Made by a program: the position numbers and the translations under genes. From the NCBI GenBank assembly GCA_014803435.1, contig JACYFD010000006.1, positions 1 through 64,000 on the forward strand: a DNA stretch of 64,000 nt. Reading direction: 5' to 3'. Each line of letters begins with the position of its first letter. The stretch's first letter is position 1. The notes under the pieces were generated by a model. The model was not told the origin of the DNA. It was given only the letters and a program-made list of their open reading frames with translations, and did not search any database. Of the stretch, positions 31,203 to 39,372 are shown piece after piece. This DNA is from Cellulosimicrobium terreum (GTDB taxonomy: Bacteria; Actinomycetota; Actinomycetes; Actinomycetales; Cellulomonadaceae).

Positions 31203-31997
31203 ATGCATCCCCCACGTCGGACTGCCGCGCTGCCCGTCCTCGTTGCGCTCTCGGTGGTTCTCGCCGGGTGCACGCCCGGCACAGGGACGGACCCGGAGGA
31301 ACCGGCGCCGAGCACCAGCACCTCGCCGCCCGCGACGCAGAGCCCGGACGAGGAGGCGTCGGCCGAGGAGACGCAGGACGACGCGTCCGAGGAGGCGGCA
31401 GAGGATCCGCTCGCGGACCGTCCGACGCAGGCGCCGGACCAGCAGGTCGCCGCAGGGACGGTCGCCGAGGGTGCTGCCGCCGAGGCGAGCGGCGAGGGCA
31501 GCGCGGAGGTGACGTTCGAGCGTGACGGCGACTTCGCCGTCGTCGTGCACCTCGACTGCGGCGACTGCGCGGGGACGCGCGCGTTCATGGCACCGACCGA
31601 CGTGACGCCGTACCCCGGCACGCTGGCCGAGAGCTCCGGCGCGTACCTCATGGACGTGTTCGAGGACAGCGCGCCGGAGCAGTCGGTATGGCTCGAGACG
31701 GACGGCGCGTGGTCGCTGAGGTTCGAGAGCTGGAACGACCTGCCCGTGACGACCGGTGCGCAGTCCGGGACCGGCTCGACGGTCCTGCTGATCGACGGCG
31801 GCACGCCGGAGGCGGAGGTGACCTGGGCCCCCGCGGGGGAGGGCGACACGTTCCAGGGGCGGTTCTTCGGCGTCGACCGGGCGGCGGCGCGCATGTTCGG
31901 CGACTCGGTGGCCTTCACGGACGTGTTCGAGATGCCGTTGCCGGGCGTGCTGGCGATCACGACCGACGGCGAGTGGAGCGTCACGCCGCAGGGCTGA
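31203..31997 (+). CDS. secreted lipoprotein of unknown function
   Basis: A 264-residue protein with a type II signal peptide (RRTAALPVLVALSVVLAGC, lipobox LAGC with the lipidated Cys near residue 23). A low-complexity Ser/Pro/Glu/Asp-rich linker follows to about residue 95, then a beta-rich domain starting VTFERDGDFAVVVHLDCGDCAG. The linker suggests a spacer through the cell wall. CxxC in DCGDC could form a disulfide. A CAACCT box 6 nt before the ATG suggests a leaderless mRNA. I recognise no family, and the neighbours give no clear hint. Confidence 0.8.
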   Translation: MHPPRRTAALPVLVALSVVLAGCTPGTGTDPEEPAPSTSTSPPATQSPDEEASAEETQDDASEEAAEDPLADRPTQAPDQQVAAGTVAEGAAAEASGEGSAEVTFERDGDFAVVVHLDCGDCAGTRAFMAPTDVTPYPGTLAESSGAYLMDVFEDSAPEQSVWLETDGAWSLRFESWNDLPVTTGAQSGTGSTVLLIDGGTPEAEVTWAPAGEGDTFQGRFFGVDRAAARMFGDSVAFTDVFEMPLPGVLAITTDGEWSVTPQG

Positions 31998-32013
31998 CCC
32001 GCGCCCGGGCGGG

Positions 32014-33342
32014 TCAGGCGCGCGCGACGACCAGCTCGTCGTAGCCGGGCACGAGGACGCGTCGCTTGGCACGGCGGGACACGATGCGCAGGGGTGCGCC
32101 GTCGTCGTACAGCGTGTGCAGGAGCGCGGCGATCTCGGCGCGCGCGAGCGCGGCGCCGAGGCACAGGTGCCGGCCCGCGCCGAACCAGAGCTGGCGGGTC
32201 TCGCGCACGTAGGGGCGGTCCGCCCGGAACCCGCCCGCAGCGACGTTCGCCGACCACGTCAGGATCATGATGCGCTCGCCGGCACGCAGGCTCCGGCCGG
32301 CGACCTCGACGTCGGCGCTCACGCCACGCCCGATGACCGACGCCGGACTCGTCACGCGCAGCCCCTCGCGCACGGCGTTCTCGACGGCGTCGGGTTCCCC
32401 GGCTCCCCGCACGACGGGATGCTCTCGCTCGGCCGCCATGAGGCGGAGCAGCCGGTGCTGCTCGCCGGTGTCGACCAGGAGAGCGGTCGTGCGGGCCATC
32501 GCGGACGCCGACGTCTCTGTGCCCGCGACCATGAGGAGGCTCGCGAGCCCGGTCGTCTCCTCGAGACCGAGACCGAGCTCGCGGCAGCGACCGAGGAGAC
32601 GGTCGGCGGGGGCGTGCCGCCACCCGTCCGGGACGCCGCGCGTGAGCTCGGCGACGATCTCCTGCGCCGCGGCGACCTGTTCCGGGGCGAGGTACGTCGA
32701 CCCGGCGCTGCCGAGCGCGATGCTCGCGAGCCGCTCACCCGTCGCGAAGGCCGCCAGCGCCTCGTCGTCGGGGACGTCCGCGTCCGTCGGCTCGGCGGCG
32801 TCCACGTCAGTGGCTCCGGCCCGCGGGATGCCCAGCAGCGAGATCATCATCCGGCCGACGAGCACGCGGGCGAGGCGTCCGACGTCGACACCACCCCCCG
32901 CGCGCAGCATCGCCCGCGCGTCGGCGAGCGGGCCGGACCATGCGCCGTCGACCAGCGCGGCAGCGCCGGCCTCGGTGAACAGCTCGCGCGAGCGCGTACG
33001 CAGGTCGTGGTGGCCGGGCCCATCGAACAGGTCGAGCACCCAGTCCCCGAGGATCTGCGCCCACAGGTGCCCGACGCCGCCCTCGCCCACGATCGTGAAG
33101 TGGCGGTGGTCGGTGAGGACCTGGCGCCCGACGACCGGGTCGGCCGTGACCCAGCCGAGCCCGGGAACCTTGCGCAGCCCCGCGCGGTCGCCTCCGCGCG
33201 GTCCGGCGACCGCGCCGCCCGCCAGGAGGACGGCGGCCATGGCCGGCCGCGCCGCGACGAGGACCGCCAGCTCGTGCCGCGTGGTGGGCAACGCTGCGCG
33301 CGGTCGGGCGGTCGTGGGCAAGGCCGTCGAGGTCGGGGTCAC
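32014..33342 (-). CDS. cytochrome P450
   Basis: A 442-residue P450. The heme-thiolate motif is LWFGAGRHLCLGAALARAE near the C-terminus, the I-helix motif is LMVAGTETSASAM and the K-helix ExxR is VREGLRV. The N-terminus has no clear membrane anchor. It is transcribed away from a ketosynthase-GT-P450-ligase operon and is a plausible tailoring oxidase for its product. Two GTG starts are possible; 33342 is preferred because CACACT lies 6 nt upstream in the spacing used by leaderless genes here, while 33360 adds only six residues. Substrate unknown. Confidence 0.9.
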   Translation of the reverse strand: MTPTSTALPTTARPRAALPTTRHELAVLVAARPAMAAVLLAGGAVAGPRGGDRAGLRKVPGLGWVTADPVVGRQVLTDHRHFTIVGEGGVGHLWAQILGDWVLDLFDGPGHHDLRTRSRELFTEAGAAALVDGAWSGPLADARAMLRAGGGVDVGRLARVLVGRMMISLLGIPRAGATDVDAAEPTDADVPDDEALAAFATGERLASIALGSAGSTYLAPEQVAAAQEIVAELTRGVPDGWRHAPADRLLGRCRELGLGLEETTGLASLLMVAGTETSASAMARTTALLVDTGEQHRLLRLMAAEREHPVVRGAGEPDAVENAVREGLRVTSPASVIGRGVSADVEVAGRSLRAGERIMILTWSANVAAGGFRADRPYVRETRQLWFGAGRHLCLGAALARAEIAALLHTLYDDGAPLRIVSRRAKRRVLVPGYDELVVARA

Positions 33343-33456
33343 CCGGTCAGTGTGTCGCACCGTGGACGGCCCGACCGTGGGACCACCCGCCCGTGGACGG
33401 GTAGTTCACCCCATCGGGACGGGCGGACGGACGCCCTCCGCACGCCCCGTTGTGGC

Positions 33457-33462
33457 TACTGT
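33457..33462 (+). promoter_or_regulatory. -10 element of the ketosynthase operon, leaderless
   Basis: TACTGT ends 7 nt before the GTG at 33470 with no ribosome binding site between, so the ketosynthase-GT-P450-ligase operon probably starts as a leaderless mRNA. The divergent P450 start lies about 115 nt away. Confidence 0.6.
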
Positions 33463-33469
33463 GTCGCGG

Positions 33470-34567
33470 GTGCCAGACAACCTGCCCGGGACGGCGTCCC
33501 CACTGCCGCTCGACCGGCCGGCCCCCGCCGCCGTGATCGCCGCGGTGGGCGTCCACCTGCCCGAGCGGACGGTCGACGTGCGCGAGGCCGAGCAGGCGCT
33601 CGCGGCGCGCTGCCCCGGCGCGGCGCCGCGCGTGCCGATGGTCTCGCGGCTGACCGGGGTGCGCCGGGTCCACGTCCTGCCCGACGACTGGGACGCGTCC
33701 GACCTCGCGGTCGCGGCTGCGGAGAAGCTCCTCGCGGCGCAGGGGATGGCTCCTGCCGACGTCGACCTGCTGATCTTCGCCGCGGCGAGCCAGGACATGG
33801 TCGAGCCTGCGACGAGCCACATCGTCGCCGCCAAGCTCGGCGTGCGGGCGCCGGTGATGGACGTCAAGAACGCGTGCAACTCTGTGCTCAACGCGATCGA
33901 GGTCGCCGAGGCGCTGATCGCGGGTGGCCGGTATGCGACCGTCCTGGTGGCGTGCGGCGAGGCGCCGTCTCGCGCCGTGCGCTGGGACGTCCCCGACCGG
34001 GCGACCTACCTGCTGTCGGCGCCGGGATACACGATGTCCGACGCCGGTGCCGCGGTCCTCGTCCGCCGGGCGGTCGCGGCCGACGTCGAGGCGCGCGCGG
34101 CCGACGGCGGACCAGCCCCCCGGGGGATCCTCGCGAGTGCGTTCGGCGCGGAGTCGAGCCACTGGGACGTGGGCATGCTGCCGGGTGGCGGGACCGCGCA
34201 CCCGCGTGACCTCGAGCGCACGTACTTCGAGATCGACGGGTCGCGTCTGCGCGAGGCCTTCCTCGCCCTCGGGCCGGGCGTGGTGCTCGACGCCCTCGAC
34301 CGGGCCGGAGTGATGTGGGACGACGTCGCGCTCGTCGCGGTCCACCAGGTCGCGGTGTCCTACCTCGACGACGTCCACGCCGCGCTCGGCCTGCCGACCG
34401 GCAGGACGCTCGTCACGGTCGCCGACCACGGCAACGTCGCGTCCGCGACGCTCCCGCTCCAGCTCGCCACGGCGCTCGAGACGGGGCGCGTGGGTCCCGG
34501 GGACGTCGTCGTGCTCGTAGGCCTGGCCGGGGGGATCAGCATCGGCGCGACGGTGGTGCGGTTGTGA
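33470..34567 (+). CDS. 3-oxoacyl-ACP synthase III-like ketosynthase (FabH/OleA superfamily)
   Basis: A 365-residue thiolase-fold protein. The catalytic Cys lies in DVKNACNSVLNAIEVA, His in LVAVHQVAVSYLD and Asn in VADHGNVASATLPLQLA, the usual Cys-His-Asn triad of KAS III. The NACNS nucleophile context differs from housekeeping FabH (AACAG) and the gene is not near fab genes, so a specialised condensing enzyme is likely, for example joining two acyl chains as OleA does or loading an acyl group on a small acceptor. It is the first gene of a four-gene operon and overlaps the next gene by GTGA. Confidence 0.87.
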   Translation: MPDNLPGTASPLPLDRPAPAAVIAAVGVHLPERTVDVREAEQALAARCPGAAPRVPMVSRLTGVRRVHVLPDDWDASDLAVAAAEKLLAAQGMAPADVDLLIFAAASQDMVEPATSHIVAAKLGVRAPVMDVKNACNSVLNAIEVAEALIAGGRYATVLVACGEAPSRAVRWDVPDRATYLLSAPGYTMSDAGAAVLVRRAVAADVEARAADGGPAPRGILASAFGAESSHWDVGMLPGGGTAHPRDLERTYFEIDGSRLREAFLALGPGVVLDALDRAGVMWDDVALVAVHQVAVSYLDDVHAALGLPTGRTLVTVADHGNVASATLPLQLATALETGRVGPGDVVVLVGLAGGISIGATVVRL

Positions 34568-35316
34568 GGCTCGCCGTCGTCGTCCCGGCGCGCGACGAGG
34601 CGCATGGCGTCACCGCGACCCTCTGCGCGCTGTGGGACCAGGAGGACCCGGACTTCGAGGTCGTCGTGGTGGACAACGGGTCCTCGGACGGGACGGGCGA
34701 CGTCGTGCGCAGGTTCATCAGCCGGAACGGGCTCGCGCGCTGGCGTGTGGTGGACGAGGCGCAGAAGGGCACCGGCGCCGCCGCGGACACCGGGATGCGG
34801 GCGGCGATCGCCGCGGGCGCGACCCACCTCGCCCGCACCGACGCGGACTGCCTGCCCCTGCCGGACTGGACGCGGCGCGTGCGGGCGGCGTTCGCCTCCG
34901 GCCACGACCTCGTCGCGGGCCGCCTCGTGGCCCGCACCGACGACCGTCCGGTCTCGCGCGTCCAGCAGGGCGTGCTGTCGGCCGCGGTGAGCGTCGCGAG
35001 CACGTTCGGGCGCTTCCGCCCCGGCAACCAGGACCCGTCGTACCTCGGCCCGTACGTCATGGCGCCGGGCTGCAACATGGCGATCACCGCGGACCTCTAC
35101 GAGGCCGCGGGCGGGTTCCCACGCACCGCGATCGAGGACCTCCACGAGGACCGCGCACTGGTCAACGAGGTCCGGCGCCTCACCACGCGCTACGGCGCGC
35201 ACCGCGAGGTCGTCGTCCGCGCGTCGACCCGCCGCGCGCACGAGTGGGGACTCGTGCGCACGCTCGGCTGGTACGCGGACCACCGCTACCGACCCGAGGT
35301 GGTGGACATCCGATGA
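34564..35316 (+). CDS. family 2 glycosyltransferase
   Basis: A 250-residue GT-A fold enzyme with no predicted membrane helices. The N-terminal nucleotide-binding strand is LAVVVPARDEAHGV, followed by EVVVVDNGSSDGT and the DxD motif TDADCLPLPDW. The C-terminal catalytic region includes IEDLHEDRALV (the acidic ED/HED pair). It starts at a GTG overlapping the ketosynthase stop and ends overlapping the P450 start (ATGA), so it is tightly coupled to both. It may glycosylate the product of this cassette; sugar donor and acceptor are unknown. Confidence 0.87.
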   Translation: MRLAVVVPARDEAHGVTATLCALWDQEDPDFEVVVVDNGSSDGTGDVVRRFISRNGLARWRVVDEAQKGTGAAADTGMRAAIAAGATHLARTDADCLPLPDWTRRVRAAFASGHDLVAGRLVARTDDRPVSRVQQGVLSAAVSVASTFGRFRPGNQDPSYLGPYVMAPGCNMAITADLYEAAGGFPRTAIEDLHEDRALVNEVRRLTTRYGAHREVVVRASTRRAHEWGLVRTLGWYADHRYRPEVVDIR

Positions 35317-36524
35317 CGGGCCTCGCCACGGCGATGCGCTGGGAGGAGCGGGTCCAGCGCGGTGCGCACCCGCTCGTCTACCCGGCGATCCGCGGGCTGC
35401 GCCGGATCGGGCCGGTCGTGCGCGTGCCCGGGATCGGCGTCGTGGTCTCCGACGCCGCGACGGCCCGCGAGGTCCTGCTCGACACCGAGCGCTTCACGAA
35501 GGTGGGTCCGGGCTCGCCGTCGGACCTCTGGACGCCCGTGCTCGGACCGTCGGTGCTGCTCAACATGGAGGGCGTCGACCACGCGCGCCTGCGGCGTGCG
35601 TTGTCGGGACTGTTCACGCCGCGCGCGGTCCGGGAGCTGGTCGCGGCGAGCGTGCCGGACGTCCTCGCCGGGCTCGCGCCGCGGCTGCTCGCGGGAGAGC
35701 GCGTCGACCTCGTCGCCGAGACCGCGACCATGGCGGGCACCGTGATCTGCGCGATGACGGGGCTCCCGCCCACCGATGCCGCCGTCCGAGACGCGATGAC
35801 CGCCGCGCAGTCCGTGGTCGGGATGGTGCGGCTGCACCGCCGCAGCCTGACGACCACGCAGGTCGCGCACGCGCGGGCCGTGCTCGCGCGGCTCTCGGAG
35901 CCGGCGCGCGACGCCTACCGCGACGGCGACCCCGCGACCGTGCCCGGCCGCATGCGTGAGCTCGGGCTGACCGAGGCGGAGGCCATGGGGGCGGTCGGGG
36001 CCTTCGTGCTCACCGGGACCGAGACGATCCAGTCGTTCGTGCCGCGTCTCGTCGCGCTCACCGCCGACACCGGGTGGCTCGACCGTCTCCTCGCCGCGGA
36101 CCCGCAGGCCCAGGGTGACGCGGGTCGAGAGGCAGCGGCCCGGCGCTCCCGTGTCGTCGAGGAGGCGCTGCGCGTCACCGCCCCGACGCCGGCGATGCTG
36201 CGTGCCGTGCGCACCGAGGCGAGCGTGGGCGACGTGCCCGTGCACCCCGGGGACCGGGTCGTCGTCGCGACGGTCTCGTGCTGCAAGGACGCCGGCCCCT
36301 TCGACCCCGACACACCCGTCGGTCCCGCCGTGCGGAACCTGTGGTTCGGTGCCGGGCCGCACTTCTGCCTCGGGATGCCGCTCGCCATGGCGCAGGTCGA
36401 CGCCGTTCTCGACGCGCTGCGCCCCGTCGCCGTGGCCGGGCGCACCCTGCGGGTGGTCGACCGCGCCACCTCGCGCGGCGTCCTCATCCCCGCGTACCGC
36501 TCGCTCGTCGTGCAGGCGGGCTGA
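35313..36524 (+). CDS. cytochrome P450 (second in cassette)
   Basis: A 403-residue P450 with heme motif LWFGAGPHFCLGMPLAMAQ, I-helix FVLTGTETIQSFV and ExxR in VVEEALRV. It is not close to the divergent P450 at 32014-33342 beyond the fold, so the two probably catalyse different steps. The first 40 residues (WEERVQRGAHPLVYPAIRGLRRIG) are basic without a signal. It is translationally coupled to the glycosyltransferase upstream (ATGA overlap) and separated by 5 nt from the ligase downstream. Confidence 0.9.
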   Translation: MTGLATAMRWEERVQRGAHPLVYPAIRGLRRIGPVVRVPGIGVVVSDAATAREVLLDTERFTKVGPGSPSDLWTPVLGPSVLLNMEGVDHARLRRALSGLFTPRAVRELVAASVPDVLAGLAPRLLAGERVDLVAETATMAGTVICAMTGLPPTDAAVRDAMTAAQSVVGMVRLHRRSLTTTQVAHARAVLARLSEPARDAYRDGDPATVPGRMRELGLTEAEAMGAVGAFVLTGTETIQSFVPRLVALTADTGWLDRLLAADPQAQGDAGREAAARRSRVVEEALRVTAPTPAMLRAVRTEASVGDVPVHPGDRVVVATVSCCKDAGPFDPDTPVGPAVRNLWFGAGPHFCLGMPLAMAQVDAVLDALRPVAVAGRTLRVVDRATSRGVLIPAYRSLVVQAG

Positions 36525-36529
36525 CGGTC

Positions 36530-38245
36530 GTGGCCGACACCGACACCGACACCGGCCCCCGCCACCTGCTCGCCCCCGTCCTGGCGCGCGGGGAGCCCGG
36601 GCACGCGTCTGCCGGCGACGTCGCGCTCCGGTACTGGACCCGGCCCGGCCGGAACGGGCGACGGGGCACGCGCGTGCGCGAGGACGTGACGTACGCCGAC
36701 CTCGCCCGACGCGTGACCGCGACGGCGTCGGCGCTCGCGCGCGACGGCCTCGCCCCCGGTGACCGGGCGCTCTTCTCGGTCCGGCCGCGCCCGGAGGGGG
36801 TGGTGCTCGCGTTCGGCCTCGTGCGCGCGGGTGCGACGGTCGTGTTCGTCGACCCGGGCTCGACGCCCGAGCTCTTCACCGCGCGCGTCGACGCAGCCGG
36901 TCCCGTGCTCGCGACCACCGAGTCGCTGCTCTACGCCGTCTCACGGGGACCGCTGCGCCGGGTCGCGCGGTCGCGCGGGCTGCTCCTGCCCGACTACGCG
37001 AGCCTGCCCGTGCGCCACGTGCACGCCGGGCCGTGGCTGCCGGGCGTCCCGCGCGGCTCGCGCTCGGCCCGCTCGCTGGCGTCCGCACCTGCGGGTGCGT
37101 CCCCGCTCCCGCCCCTGGACCCGGCACGCGAGGCGCTCGTCGTGTTCACGTCCGGCACGACCGCCCGGCCCAAGGCGGTCGTGCACTCCGCCGGTTCGCT
37201 GCTCGCCGGGACCGACCTGCTGCGCGACGTCTTCGAGCTCGAGCCCGGCGACGTCGTGCACACCGACCAGATGCTGCTCGGCGTCCCCGCCCTGCTGGCC
37301 GGCGCGACGTGGTCCGTCCCGGCGGACCCGCCGGGCCGGGACGTCGAGACGTTCGCGCGCCAGCTCGACGGCGCAGCCGGTACCTATCTCGTGCCCGCCG
37401 ACGTCACCGCCCTGCTCGACGCGATCGAGGCGGGCCGGGTCCCCCGGCAGGGACCGCGCGTCGCGCTCGTCGGTGGCGCTCCGGTCACCCGAGCCCTGCT
37501 GGAGCGCGGGGCGCGCGTCCTGCCGGGGACCCGCTGGGTCGCCGTGTACGGGATGACGGAGATCCTGCCGGTCGCGGTCGTCGAGGCCGCGGACAAGCTC
37601 GCGCACGACGGCGGAGGTGACCTCGTCGGGCGTCCGCTGCGCGGGACCGGCGTGCGCCTCGACCCCGTCGGCGACCCGGACGACGAACGGGTCGGCGAGC
37701 TCGTGCTGTCCGGGCCCTCGCTCATGGCGGGCTACCTGCACGACCTCGACGCTCCCGCGTGCGGCGCCGGGCCGCGCGTCACCGAGCACCGGACCGGCGA
37801 CCTCGCCCGGATCGACGACGACCGCGGCATCGTCCTGGTCGGGCGGACGCGCGACATGATCATCCGCGGCACGACGAACATCTACCCCGGACTGTTCGAG
37901 CCGCGCGTGGCGGCGCTCGACGGGGTCGGCGAGGCGGTCCTCGTCGGGGTGCCGCAGATCGACGGCGACGAGCAGGTCGTCCTCGTCGTGACGTCGACGG
38001 GCACGCCGACCGGGCGCGCGAGCACCGGCCCGCGGTCCGACGGCGAGGCGTCGGTACGGCTCGACCCGCACCACCCCCTCGTCGACCGGGTGCAGGCCGC
38101 GCTGCCCGCCGTCCTCGACCACGACGCGCTGCCGGACCACGTCCTGCACGCCGACCGTGTCCCGCTCGCGGGACGCTCCCGCAAGCCGGACCGGCTCGCC
38201 CTCGCACGCGCCGCCTCCGGCCTGGTCGGCGCCGAGGACGGGTAG
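36530..38245 (+). CDS. AMP-dependent fatty-acyl ligase (OleC-like)
   Basis: A 571-residue ANL-superfamily adenylating enzyme. Motifs are LVVFTSGTTARPKAVVHS (P-loop), YGMTEILPVAVVE (A5), HRTGDLARIDDDRGIVLVGRTRDMII (A7/A8) and a C-terminal lid with LAGRSRKPDRLAL providing the A10 Lys. The TE-x-LPV context after the A5 motif recalls OleC, the beta-lactone synthetase of long-chain olefin clusters, but this is from memory and would need an alignment. Together with the KAS III it suggests activation or cyclisation of a condensed acyl product. GTG start 5 nt after the P450. It is the last gene of the cassette. Confidence 0.85.
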   Translation: MADTDTDTGPRHLLAPVLARGEPGHASAGDVALRYWTRPGRNGRRGTRVREDVTYADLARRVTATASALARDGLAPGDRALFSVRPRPEGVVLAFGLVRAGATVVFVDPGSTPELFTARVDAAGPVLATTESLLYAVSRGPLRRVARSRGLLLPDYASLPVRHVHAGPWLPGVPRGSRSARSLASAPAGASPLPPLDPAREALVVFTSGTTARPKAVVHSAGSLLAGTDLLRDVFELEPGDVVHTDQMLLGVPALLAGATWSVPADPPGRDVETFARQLDGAAGTYLVPADVTALLDAIEAGRVPRQGPRVALVGGAPVTRALLERGARVLPGTRWVAVYGMTEILPVAVVEAADKLAHDGGGDLVGRPLRGTGVRLDPVGDPDDERVGELVLSGPSLMAGYLHDLDAPACGAGPRVTEHRTGDLARIDDDRGIVLVGRTRDMIIRGTTNIYPGLFEPRVAALDGVGEAVLVGVPQIDGDEQVVLVVTSTGTPTGRASTGPRSDGEASVRLDPHHPLVDRVQAALPAVLDHDALPDHVLHADRVPLAGRSRKPDRLALARAASGLVGAEDG

Positions 38246-38297
38246 CGCCCGCGAAAAGCACTGGGCTGCGCGCCCGGGCACGCGGCAGGATGGCCGC

Positions 38298-39356
38298 GTG
38301 GACTCCGGCACCGACCTCGCCCGTCGCTACCACGACCAGGTCGTCGCGCCGCTCGTGCTCGGGCGCTGGCCCGGGTTGCCGCACGCCGGCGCGCGGCTCG
38401 GCAGCGGGTCCGACGTGCTCGGCCTGGACGACGAGACCTCGCGGGACCACGACTGGGGGCTGCGGCTGACGCTGCTCGTCGACGAGCGGATGGTCGAGCC
38501 GGTCGACTCGCACCTCGACGCGAACCTGCCGGACACCTTCGAGGGCCACCCGACCCGGTTCCCCACGACGTGGCACCCCCACAGCCCGCACCAGGTCGAG
38601 GTCGCCTCGCCGGCGGCCTTCGTGACGTCGCGCCTCGGGGTCGACGCGACGCGACCGCTCGACGTGCAGGACTGGCTCGCGCTCACCGGCCAGGCCGTGC
38701 TCGAGATGACCGCGGGCCCGGTGTTCACCGACTCCGACGGCCGGCTCGCCGCCGCCCGGGAGCGCCTCGCGTGGTACCCCGACGACGTGTGGCGCCACGT
38801 CGTCGCGGTCGACTGGGTGCGCCTCGGGCAGGAGCTGTCGTTCGTCGGGCGCGCTGGGGACCGGGGCGACGACCTGGGTTCGCGGGTGGTCACGGCACGG
38901 CTCGTCCGGGTCGCGATGCACCTGGGCTTCCTGCTCGACCGGCGCTGGCCGCCGTACGCGAAGTGGTTCGGGACCGTGTTCGCCGACCTCCCGCGGGCCG
39001 GTGCGGCCGCCCCGGCTTTGCGCGACGCCCTCGCGGCCGACGGGTGGCAGGAGCGCGAGGCCGCCCTGGGCCGGGCGCTCGAGATCCTGCACGCCGTCCA
39101 GGGCGACGTCGGGCTACCCGTGGCCGCACGCGCCGTCGAGCAGTACTGGGGACGGCCGTACCTCGGGGTCGGTCCCGTGCCCGAGGCGGTCGTCGCGACG
39201 ATCGTCGCTCCGGAGGTCCGAGGCCTTCCGCACGGGGTCGGGTCGGTCGAGCAGTGGGTCGACGGCGTCGACGTCCTGATGCCCCCCGGGCTCCGGCTCG
39301 CCGCTGCGCGAGCCGCGACGGGCCGGGTCGGGCAGGGTGGGGAGCAGCCCGCCTGA
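38298..39356 (+). CDS. DUF4037-type protein with nucleotidyltransferase-like motif
   Basis: A 352-residue protein. GSGSDVLGLDDETSRDHDWGLRLTLL near residue 35 resembles a nucleotidyltransferase-fold active-site loop (G-S-G-S-D with following acidic residues), as in DUF4037 proteins, some of which are related to aminoglycoside-type nucleotidyltransferases. The rest is helical with several Trp-rich segments (HRRWPPYAKWFGTVFADL-type). GTG at 38298 stands 6 nt after CAGGAT, consistent with leaderless expression. No substrate can be assigned. It is separate from the P450 cassette and followed after 16 nt by an alpha-glucosidase. Confidence 0.7.
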   Translation: MDSGTDLARRYHDQVVAPLVLGRWPGLPHAGARLGSGSDVLGLDDETSRDHDWGLRLTLLVDERMVEPVDSHLDANLPDTFEGHPTRFPTTWHPHSPHQVEVASPAAFVTSRLGVDATRPLDVQDWLALTGQAVLEMTAGPVFTDSDGRLAAARERLAWYPDDVWRHVVAVDWVRLGQELSFVGRAGDRGDDLGSRVVTARLVRVAMHLGFLLDRRWPPYAKWFGTVFADLPRAGAAAPALRDALAADGWQEREAALGRALEILHAVQGDVGLPVAARAVEQYWGRPYLGVGPVPEAVVATIVAPEVRGLPHGVGSVEQWVDGVDVLMPPGLRLAAARAATGRVGQGGEQPA

Positions 39357-39372
39357 CGCGAGAGGACCGACC

